From Propionibacteriaceae bacterium (GTDB lineage: Bacteria > Actinomycetota > Actinomycetes > Propionibacteriales > Propionibacteriaceae), in assembly GCA_031255975.1 (NCBI GenBank), contig JAIRRM010000105.1, positions 1 to 5,929 on the forward strand: a stretch of 5,929 nt of DNA, written 5' to 3'. Of this stretch, positions 1 through 5,043 are shown piece after piece. The first letter of the stretch is position 1. Every line of letters starts with the position of its first letter. The notes under the pieces are model-generated. The model worked only from the letters and a program-made list of their open reading frames with translations, was not told the origin of the DNA and searched no databases. A program made the position numbers and the translations under genes.

Positions 1-980
1 ATACGTACGTTGGAAAGCGCGGTCAGTGGCCCGTATAGTCGCGAAAGCAGCGAGGCGAGCGCCGTCAGCGTGCCGACGGTGAGCCAGTCACGTGCCGCCA
101 GGGTGCCGCCCACCCCGTATACCAAAGCCGTGGCCAGCGCCGCCACCAAAGTTAGCGCGGTCATGAAGATGCGGCCCGCCATGGCGATTTTGACCCCGGT
201 GTCGCGCACCCCAGCGGCAACGTGCGCGTACTTTTCATGCTCGTCTCCGGGTCGGCCAAACAACGCCACCAACAGCGCGCCAGACACGGTGAATCGCTCC
301 GTCATCATGGACGACATGTCGGCGTTCATCGTCATGTTTTCACGGGTGAGGTCGGAAAGCCTTGCGCCCATGCGCCGGGCGGGCAGCAGAAACACCGGCA
401 GTAGCACCAGCGCCCCCAGGGTTAGCTGCCATGACAACGACACCATCGCCGCCAACACCAGCACCAAGCTGACCACATTGGACAGTACCGATGAGAGGGT
501 GTTGGTGAACGCACGCTGCGCGCCGGTGACATCGGAGTTGAGACGACTCACCAGTTTGCCGGTATCGGTACGTGAGAAGAACGCGATCGGCATTCGTTGC
601 ACATGGTCGAACACCGCGGTGCGCAGATCGTAGATCAGCCCCTCACCGATGCGCGACGAGCACCAACGCTGCAATACGGTGATACCGGCGTTTACGACGG
701 CCAACCCGGCGATAATCGACGCGATGACGACGATGAGTCGCACGTCTTTGCGTAGCACGCCGTCATCAATGATCGACTTGAACAGCAGCGGTGGAGCCAC
801 CGACAGCACCGCGTCCAACAGGATGCAACTGAGGAACACCGCGATGGTGCCCTTATACGGCGCGCCGTACTTGATAACCCGTTTGATGAGCCCCGGCGGG
901 ATGTCGTGATCTTTGATCGACGCATCCTGCTCACTCATTTGGCGGAACAGCCGTCCGCCTCCCATTCCCCCTGGCGGCAT
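1..980 (-). CDS. ABC exporter half-transporter, transmembrane domain (3' part off window)
   Basis: Partial gene: 326 codons are present and the frame runs off the left edge. The protein is a type-1 ABC exporter membrane domain (MsbA/LmrA-like fold). About six hydrophobic segments lie near residues 45-64, 82-104, 163-182, 185-200, 269-289 and 300 onward. Family landmarks are a basic amphipathic stretch before TM1 (IKRVIKYGAPYKG), the coupling-region motif FFSRTDTGKLVSRLNSD, and TERFTVSGALLVALFGRP, which is typical of actinobacterial exporters. The nucleotide-binding domain should follow beyond the edge. I place the start at ATG 980, not ATG 938: this gives a glycine-rich leader (MPPGGMGGGRLFRQ) of the kind many actinobacterial exporters carry, and a TAGGCT box sits six bases upstream, suggesting a leaderless mRNA. 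ATG 965 is a third in-frame option. The cargo cannot be read from the sequence; drug or lipid export is typical of the family. Confidence 0.9.
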   Translation of the reverse strand, partial: MPPGGMGGGRLFRQMSEQDASIKDHDIPPGLIKRVIKYGAPYKGTIAVFLSCILLDAVLSVAPPLLFKSIIDDGVLRKDVRLIVVIASIIAGLAVVNAGITVLQRWCSSRIGEGLIYDLRTAVFDHVQRMPIAFFSRTDTGKLVSRLNSDVTGAQRAFTNTLSSVLSNVVSLVLVLAAMVSLSWQLTLGALVLLPVFLLPARRMGARLSDLTRENMTMNADMSSMMTERFTVSGALLVALFGRPGDEHEKYAHVAAGVRDTGVKIAMAGRIFMTALTLVAALATALVYGVGGTLAARDWLTVGTLTALASLLSRLYGPLTALSNVR

Positions 981-1414
981 AAGGCAAGCCTAGACGGATC
1001 GCACTGATCGTGAAGGGCATTGACGGCCACACGTATCACCATCTTGACCATCGCAATGGTCAGCAGCAGCCGCCTCGTCCGGAGCTCACTCATTCCAAAC
1101 GACGAGTGCGAAGCCCCGGCAAGAACAAGTAACTGACACCACGCTCGCTCCAGTATCAAAACGCATCGGATCGGCAAACATCGCCACACATCCACCACAG
1201 TCACACCCGCCGAATACGAAGTCGCCCAGTGCGCGGTCAACACCGGCACACCCGGCCCCAAGGCAACATCATCAGCGGCACACGACTCAGCATCCGTATA
1301 TTCATACACCGATGGCAGCAGAGCTGCCTGAGCCACAGGCAACCCCACAAAACCCACCACCACACAGAACGTGGCCGAATACAGCGAAACCGCGCAGCAC
1401 AAACCCAGCACCAC
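935..1414 (-). CDS. Doubtful reading frame, possible small exported protein or gene remnant
   Basis: A 159-codon frame starts at GTG 1414 in the gap between the ABC-F gene and the exporter. I recognise no family. The first 30 or so residues are hydrophobic and end in an Ala-X-Ala-like site (VAQA before ALLPS), resembling a signal peptide, but there is no Lys or Arg before the hydrophobic core. A stop two codons upstream of the GTG rules out a longer N-terminus. The first 75 codons have a coding-like third-position G/C bias. The second half looks less natural, rich in Arg, Cys and hydrophobic residues, and overlaps the exporter by 46 nt if that gene begins at 980. No ribosome binding site precedes the GTG, which abuts a probable terminator hairpin. 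Either a spurious frame or a decayed gene is more likely than an intact one. Confidence 0.2.
   Translation of the reverse strand: MVLGLCCAVSLYSATFCVVVGFVGLPVAQAALLPSVYEYTDAESCAADDVALGPGVPVLTAHWATSYSAGVTVVDVWRCLPIRCVLILERAWCQLLVLAGASHSSFGMSELRTRRLLLTIAMVKMVIRVAVNALHDQCDPSRLALCRQGEWEADGCSAK
987..1014 (-). promoter_or_regulatory. Candidate promoter of the ABC exporter gene, leaderless
   Basis: Read on the minus strand, TTCACG (1009-1014, four of six matches to TTGACA) is followed after 16 bp by TAGGCT (987-992), then six bases, then ATG at 980. That spacing puts the transcription start on or next to the A of the start codon, and no Shine-Dalgarno sequence precedes the ATG. Leaderless mRNAs are common in actinobacteria. 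The assignment rests on sequence match only. Confidence 0.4.
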
Positions 1415-1448
1415 GATTCAAGGCCGCACCCACCAATGGCCTCGAATC
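1415..1448 (-). terminator. Probable U-poor hairpin terminator of the ABC-F gene
   Basis: The arms GATTCAAGGCC (1415-1425) and GGCCTCGAATC (1438-1448) form an inverted repeat with a 12-nt loop. In a minus-strand transcript all 11 positions pair, one as a G-U wobble. In a plus-strand transcript the same position is an A-C mismatch, so the fold favours minus-strand RNA. The stem lies 22 nt past the ABC-F stop codon. No run of U follows it, which is usual for many actinobacterial terminators. Confidence 0.6.
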
Positions 1449-1470
1449 AGCTGTGGATCACGAGCCTGGT

Positions 1471-3069
1471 TCACGCCAACGAGATCAACTCGGCATAGCC
1501 TTCATCCCAGAGATCTTCGACGCCATCGGGCAGCAGCAACACCCGCTCGGGTTCCAGCGCCGCAACGGCACCTTCATCGTGGGTTACCAGCACCATGGCA
1601 CCCTTGTACGCGCGGATGGCCTTCAACACCTCGGCGCGAGAGGCTGGGTCAAGGTTGTTGGTGGGCTCATCGAGTAAAAGCACATTGGCCTTGCTCATTA
1701 CGAGCGTGGCCAGCGCCAACCGGGTTTTCTCACCACCTGAGAGCACATGGGCGGGCTTGTAATCGTCATCGCCGGTGAACAGAAACGAACCCAACACCTT
1801 GCGCGCCTCGGTCTCGTTGAGATCTGGGGCGGCGGCGGACATGTTTTCCAGCACGGTACGGCTCATGTCTAGTTGGTCGTGCTCCTGCGCGAAGTAGCCG
1901 AGTTTCAGCCCATGGCCGTAGCGCACCTCTCCGGTGTCAGGCTGTTCGAGGCCAAACAAAATACGCAGCAGCGTGGTCTTACCCGCGCCGTTCAGGCCGA
2001 GAACGACGACACGCGAGCCCCTGTCGATGGCCAAGTCCACCGCGGTGAACACCTCCAACGAACCATACGTCTTCGATAATCCCTCCGCAGTGAGCGGTGT
2101 CTTGCCCGCTGGTGCCGGATCGGGCAGATTGATGCTGGCCACCCGGTCTTTCTCGCGTACCCGTTCGGTGTCGTTCAGCAACGCCTCAGCGCGGCGCGCC
2201 ATGGTGTGCGCCTGAGCCGCCTTGGTGGCCTTGGCGTGCAGCTTGTCGGCGGTGGCCATGAGTTGCGCTGCCTTCTTCTCGGCGTTGGCGCGCTCACGCT
2301 TGCGACGTTTTTCATCCAACTCACGCTGATTGAGATAAAGCTTCCAGCCCATTGAGTAGATGTCGAGCGTCTCGCGGTTCGCATCTAAATGAAACACCTT
2401 GTTGACGGTGGTTTCCAGCAGTTTCACGTCGTGGCTTATCATCACCACGCCGCCAGGATAGCTCTTGACGAAATCGCGCAACCAAATGATCGAATCGGCG
2501 TCCAAATGGTTGGTGGGTTCGTCCAGCAGCAGTGTGTCTGCCTTAGAAAACAGAATGCGGGCCAACTCCACCCGACGCCGCTGCCCACCGGATAACTCAT
2601 GCAGCGGCTGGCTCATCACCCGATCAGGTAGCCCCAGGTTATGCGCTATCTGTGCCGCTTCGGCCTCGGCAGCGTAACCACCGGCAGCCAGTAATTCGGC
2701 TTCAGCACGGGTGTACGAGTTCATCGCCTTGTCACGCGCCTCACCCGTCGCTTCAGACATCTCGACCTCATAGCGGCGCATTCGCTCAAAGATGCCATCC
2801 AGCCCACGCGCCGACAGAATGCGTTGCCGAACGGTGACCGAAAGGTCGGATTCGCGCGGGTCTTGTGGCAGGTAACCGATGAGTCCGGAACGTTGCACCG
2901 TGCCAGCGGCGGGCAGCCCCTCACCTGCCAGAATACGCATAGTGGTGGTTTTGCCCGCCCCATTGCGCCCCACCACACCGATCTTGTCGCCCGCGCCGAC
3001 CTGGAAGGATGCGGGTCGCAGCAACAGCTTGGGCCCCGCCCGTACTTCCAGATCTTTGACGCTCAACAC
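1471..3069 (-). CDS. ABC-F family ATPase (ribosome-associated, Rv1473-like)
   Basis: Complete, 532 residues, a soluble protein with two ATPase domains and no membrane segment. Domain 1 has Walker A GRNGAGKTT (34-42), a Q-loop (Q69), signature LSGGQ (159-163), Walker B with LLLDEPTNHLD (180-190, catalytic E184) and H-loop H213. A charged, Lys/Arg-rich linker (about 240-310) is the ABC-F tRNA-interaction region. Domain 2 has Walker A GLNGAGKTT (358-366), Q395, LSGGE (443-447), LLLDEPTNNLD (464-474, E468) and H497. Both sites look catalytically intact. From memory, the protein resembles M. tuberculosis Rv1473 end to end. ABC-F proteins bind the ribosomal E site and aid translation or protect against ribosome-targeting antibiotics; which applies here cannot be told, and lack of membrane segments argues against transport. 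The GTG start at 3069 is chosen because the conserved domain begins at once (MLSVKDLEVRAG) and TAGGAT lies eight bases upstream. Confidence 0.95.
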   Translation of the reverse strand: MLSVKDLEVRAGPKLLLRPASFQVGAGDKIGVVGRNGAGKTTTMRILAGEGLPAAGTVQRSGLIGYLPQDPRESDLSVTVRQRILSARGLDGIFERMRRYEVEMSEATGEARDKAMNSYTRAEAELLAAGGYAAEAEAAQIAHNLGLPDRVMSQPLHELSGGQRRRVELARILFSKADTLLLDEPTNHLDADSIIWLRDFVKSYPGGVVMISHDVKLLETTVNKVFHLDANRETLDIYSMGWKLYLNQRELDEKRRKRERANAEKKAAQLMATADKLHAKATKAAQAHTMARRAEALLNDTERVREKDRVASINLPDPAPAGKTPLTAEGLSKTYGSLEVFTAVDLAIDRGSRVVVLGLNGAGKTTLLRILFGLEQPDTGEVRYGHGLKLGYFAQEHDQLDMSRTVLENMSAAAPDLNETEARKVLGSFLFTGDDDYKPAHVLSGGEKTRLALATLVMSKANVLLLDEPTNNLDPASRAEVLKAIRAYKGAMVLVTHDEGAVAALEPERVLLLPDGVEDLWDEGYAELISLA

Positions 3070-3084
3070 AAGGAGCCATCCTAC
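3056..3084 (+). promoter_or_regulatory. Weak candidate promoter of tag, overlapping the ABC-F start
   Basis: TTGACG (3056-3061) matches the -35 consensus at five of six positions and lies inside the first codons of the ABC-F gene. The -10 region 15-17 bp downstream (CATCCT or TCCTAC, 3077-3084) is weak. It overlaps the ABC-F -10 box on the other strand, so the two promoters would compete. Only the -35 is a good match. Confidence 0.25.
3078..3083 (-). promoter_or_regulatory. Candidate -10 box of the ABC-F gene, leaderless or nearly so
   Basis: TAGGAT on the minus strand ends eight bases before the GTG at 3069, so transcription would begin at or within a few bases of the start codon. There is no recognisable Shine-Dalgarno sequence. 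The -35 position (around 3101-3106) is a poor match. This box lies inside the 38-bp gap shared with the divergent tag gene. Confidence 0.4.
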
Positions 3085-3107
3085 CCGGCGGCTGGCAGAC
3101 TGAAGCC

Positions 3108-3728
3108 ATGAGCACTACAAAGGCGACGGACACCCCACCACCAACACCGGTACGGCGCTGTTTCGGCGACGGCGACCCGTTGTACGAGGCATATCACGAC
3201 ACCGAGTGGGGACGACCAGTACGCGGTGAAGCCGCACTGCTGGAACGGCTGGTGCTGGAAGGGTTTCAGTCTGGATTGTCGTGGCTGACGATCCTGCGAA
3301 AACGCCCGGCATTCCGGGTGAGATTCGCAAACTTCGAGCCGGAGATTCTGGCGGGATTCACCCCCGAAGACATATCCGAGGCGATGCTGGACGCGGGCAT
3401 CGTGCGTAACCGCCGCAAGATCGAAGCCGCCGTCACCAACGCGCGAGCCGTCGTCCGACTGCATGAGGCCGGACGCGCCTTGACCGACTTGATCTGGGAT
3501 TACGCTCCCCCATCGCGTTCCGAATCGCAACGCCCGCTGACACCCGCCGACATGGTGGTAGCACCGGAAGCGTATGCGCTTGCCAAGGAGCTAAAACGTC
3601 TCGGATTCACCTTCACCGGCCCCACCACCTGCTACTCCATGATGCAAGCCTGCGGCCTAGTGGACGACCACCTGGCAGGATGCCCGATCCGCGTCAACTC
3701 CTTCCCGGCGACCGATGCGGGCAAGTGA
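3108..3728 (+). CDS. tag: DNA-3-methyladenine glycosylase I (Tag)
   Basis: Complete, 206 residues against 187 in E. coli; the extra length is mostly a Thr/Pro-rich N-terminal extension of about 14 residues. The enzyme removes 3-methyladenine from alkylated DNA, the first step of base excision repair, in the cytoplasm. Zinc ligands typical of Tag are all present: C18, H30, H188 and C192 (in DDHLAGC). The pocket glutamate equivalent to E. coli E38 is E51 in LEGFQSGLSW, and W59 matches the base-stacking tryptophan. Further family motifs are YEAYHDTEWG (26-35), the helix-hairpin-helix-like region LDAGIVRNRRKI (94-105) and GFTFTGPTTCYSMMQACGL (166-184). The start at ATG 3108 is the only good one before C18; its ribosome binding site is weak. 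It is divergent from the ABC-F gene (38 bp) and convergent with the lacI-type gene (21 bp), so it is probably monocistronic. The product is certain; its regulation is not visible. Confidence 0.96.
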   Translation: MSTTKATDTPPPTPVRRCFGDGDPLYEAYHDTEWGRPVRGEAALLERLVLEGFQSGLSWLTILRKRPAFRVRFANFEPEILAGFTPEDISEAMLDAGIVRNRRKIEAAVTNARAVVRLHEAGRALTDLIWDYAPPSRSESQRPLTPADMVVAPEAYALAKELKRLGFTFTGPTTCYSMMQACGLVDDHLAGCPIRVNSFPATDAGK

Positions 3729-3749
3729 CGCGACGCGGGCTTTTAGCTC

Positions 3750-4769
3750 TCAACCTATTCGGGGTGGAGCGGTGGACGCTCTGATGATGAGTTCGGGCGT
3801 CCCCGTTGATGTCATCGGGCCTTTGCCGTGCTCCAACTGAGCCAGTAACAGCCGCGCCGCCCGCCTGCCGATCTCCTCGAAGTCGACTCGGACGGTGGTC
3901 AGCGCGGGTATCCAAAACTCGCTCAACTCCACTGCCTCGAATCCGATGACGGAGATGTCATCTGGTATCCGCAAACCTGCCTCATGAATACGACGCATCG
4001 CGCCCATCGCCAGCGTGTCGGAGGCACAGAGCAAGGCGGTGACATCTGAGCACTCCAACAGTCTGCCCATCTGGTGATAGGCGCTGGCAGCACTCACCTG
4101 GCATTCGTAAATCGGCGGCGGGGTGATGCCGTGAGCCAGCAGCGCTTCTCGCCAGCCTTCCGTCCTGGTGTGCGGATGACCCGCCGAGAAACGGGCTAGA
4201 TGATGCACGGTTTGATGTCCGAGGCCGAGCAGATACTCCACGGCCTGCCTGGCACCGGAGCGAGCGTCAAGCGATGCCACCGCCACCTCCCTGGGTGCGG
4301 TGGGCGTGGGGCCGGCTACCACACGGGGGAGGTTTTGCGGCAGTGCCACTAAGGCGGCCTCGCCTGGGGTGTCATACTCAAGAACGACCACGCCGGCGAC
4401 CGGCTGCGCCAGCACGGAATCTATGGCGCGACTCACGTCCGTTTTTTTGTCGGTTTCGACGACCGAAATTATCACCTCGTAGCCCGCGTCGCGCGCCACG
4501 TTGATGATGCCTTGGATGGTGCCCGCCGAGCTTGGCTCCGACACCCGGCCCGTCAACACCGCGATGAGCGAACGCTTGCCGGAAACCAATGTTCGGGCAG
4601 CGGCGTTCGGGCGATACCCCAACTGCGCTATCGCCCGCAGCACCGCCGCACGCTTTTCTTCCGATACCGGGGTGGAGCCGCTGATTACCCTGGAGACCGT
4701 GGGCAACGACACACCCGCCACCTGGGCGACATCGCTCAGAACTGGCGGACGATGCGGGTCACGATTCAC
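3750..4769 (-). CDS. LacI-family sugar-responsive transcriptional repressor
   Basis: Complete, 339 residues, the usual length of the family. The N-terminal helix-turn-helix (residues 10-35) reads VLSDVAQVAGVSLPTVSRVI, with L22, P23 and R27 at the operator-specificity positions. The hinge helix follows (PNAAARTLVSG, 54-64), then a periplasmic-binding-protein-like effector domain (about 67-335). R202 (in TRTEGWREAL) and S250-D251 occupy expected sugar-pocket positions. The usual GFDD motif is GFEA (276-279) here, so the pocket differs from the norm. The gene starts at GTG 4769; no Shine-Dalgarno sequence is visible and TAGTCT lies seven bases upstream, so a leaderless mRNA is possible. It is divergent from a sugar-binding lipoprotein gene, which is its likely target, with release by the imported sugar or a breakdown product. 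The effector cannot be named. An A7 tract at codons 107-110 is the one unusual base feature. Confidence 0.95.
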   Translation of the reverse strand: MNRDPHRPPVLSDVAQVAGVSLPTVSRVISGSTPVSEEKRAAVLRAIAQLGYRPNAAARTLVSGKRSLIAVLTGRVSEPSSAGTIQGIINVARDAGYEVIISVVETDKKTDVSRAIDSVLAQPVAGVVVLEYDTPGEAALVALPQNLPRVVAGPTPTAPREVAVASLDARSGARQAVEYLLGLGHQTVHHLARFSAGHPHTRTEGWREALLAHGITPPPIYECQVSAASAYHQMGRLLECSDVTALLCASDTLAMGAMRRIHEAGLRIPDDISVIGFEAVELSEFWIPALTTVRVDFEEIGRRAARLLLAQLEHGKGPMTSTGTPELIIRASTAPPRIG

Positions 4770-4776
4770 GTTTTCA
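4769..4776 (+). promoter_or_regulatory. CGTTTTCA half-site at the lacI-type gene start
   Basis: The octamer CGTTTTCA spans the G of the GTG start codon and the seven bases before it (TGAAAACG in the direction of that gene). The other half of a palindrome centred on the CG is not conserved. It is one of three copies in the control region and would sit at the transcription start if the mRNA is leaderless. Confidence 0.3.
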
Positions 4777-4782
4777 AGACTA
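4777..4782 (-). promoter_or_regulatory. Weak candidate -10 box of the lacI-type gene
   Basis: TAGTCT on the minus strand is followed by seven bases and the GTG start, compatible with a leaderless transcript. No convincing -35 hexamer is placed upstream. A TGAAAACG half-site covers the last bases before the start codon, so binding there could repress the gene's own expression. Confidence 0.25.
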
Positions 4783-4837
4783 CTAGAGGTGGTTATGTTT
4801 GGGTAGCCACGTCGCAGTGCATTGCGCTAATTCGCGC

Positions 4838-4851
4838 TGAAAACGCTGCCA
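4838..4851. promoter_or_regulatory. Candidate LacI-type operator, imperfect palindrome
   Basis: TGAAAACGCTGCCA is a 14-bp imperfect palindrome centred on CG, with four of seven base pairs symmetric (outer TG/CA, the A/T step and the central CG). LacI-family operators are usually even-length palindromes with a central CG. Its left half TGAAAACG is repeated, in inverted orientation, at 4769-4776 and 4955-4962. It lies about 90 bp upstream of the SBP promoter -35 and about 70 bp upstream of the regulator start. Confidence 0.35.
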
Positions 4852-4934
4852 CCTGGCGAAATGCCTACTGGAATGGGTCAAGCGCGGGCCGAATCTGGTT
4901 TTGCCCCTATTTCGCGTCAAATGTCCCGAAAGGC

Positions 4935-4963
4935 TTGACAGCCGCTTTGATATACGTTTTCAT
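4935..4963 (+). promoter_or_regulatory. Promoter of the sugar-binding lipoprotein gene
   Basis: A perfect TTGACA (4935-4940) is followed by a 17-bp spacer and TTTCAT (4958-4963, four of six matches to TATAAT). This is the best sigma-70/SigA-type promoter in the window. It predicts a start near 4970 and an untranslated leader of about 74 nt. A short inverted repeat, GGCT/AGCC (4932-4943), flanks the -35 box. Confidence 0.6.
4955..4962 (+). promoter_or_regulatory. CGTTTTCA half-site overlapping the SBP -10 box
   Basis: The octamer CGTTTTCA covers the end of the spacer and most of the -10 hexamer of the SBP promoter. A repressor bound here would block RNA polymerase directly. The left half (GATATAC, 4949-4955) fits a palindrome poorly, so the full operator is uncertain. 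Confidence 0.35.
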
Positions 4964-4970
4964 AGAGGCA

Positions 4971-5025
4971 GGACGTAGCCGTCCCACAATCCGCCCAGGG
5001 GGCGCGCCATGGGGTGTTCCCCCAA
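4971..5025 (+). other. Short hairpins in the 5' untranslated leader of the SBP gene
   Basis: Two small stems can form in the predicted leader: GGACG/CGTCC with a four-base loop (4971-4984), and TGGGG/CCCCA with a five-base loop shortly before the ribosome binding site (about 5010-5025). Neither resembles a riboswitch class that I know, and neither covers the ribosome binding site. They may stabilise the mRNA or do nothing. Confidence 0.3.
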
Positions 5026-5031
5026 CCGTTC

Positions 5032-5038
5032 GAGGGAG
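5032..5038 (+). promoter_or_regulatory. Ribosome binding site of the SBP gene
   Basis: GAGGGAG ends five bases before ATG 5044. It is the only strong Shine-Dalgarno-like sequence before a start in this window and fixes the start of the lipoprotein. Confidence 0.7.
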
Positions 5039-5043
5039 CAAAG

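Larger units (their letters stand above)
981..1470. other. Gene-poor stretch between ABC exporter and ABC-F genes
   Basis: About 490 nt without a gene I can support. It contains the candidate exporter promoter near its left end, a hairpin just downstream of the ABC-F stop near its right end, and the doubtful minus-strand frame from GTG 1414. Plus-strand frames crossing this stretch run on into the antisense of the ABC-F gene and look like shadows. I saw no tRNA, insertion sequence or tandem repeat here. Confidence 0.6.

Noticed and set aside
10..633. Long plus-strand frame at the left edge
   Set aside because: It is the antisense of the exporter membrane domain; the translation is Ser/Thr/Arg-rich with no recognisable fold, whereas the minus strand gives a clear ABC exporter.
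941..959. GGCGGA/TCCGCC inverted repeat as an attenuator before the exporter
   Set aside because: If the gene starts at 980, the repeat lies inside the coding region and probably reflects glycine/arginine codons.
1229..1778. Overlapping plus-strand frames across 1229-1778
   Set aside because: They are His/Pro/Arg-rich, overlap each other and run antisense into the conserved C-terminal ATPase domain of the ABC-F gene, as expected of shadow frames in GC-rich DNA.
3081..3530. Minus-strand frame opposite tag
   Set aside because: tag has all family motifs on the plus strand; this frame has no family features.
4442..4448. A7 tract (T7 on the plus strand) in the lacI-type gene as a phase-variation or slippage switch
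   Set aside because: The tract encodes plausible residues (D107-K108-K109-T110) and the gene is intact; seven bases is short for phase variation in this setting. It is a possible sequencing-error site at most.
4971..5025. Leader hairpins as a riboswitch
   Set aside because: The leader is only about 74 nt, the stems are five base pairs each, and no conserved riboswitch core is visible.
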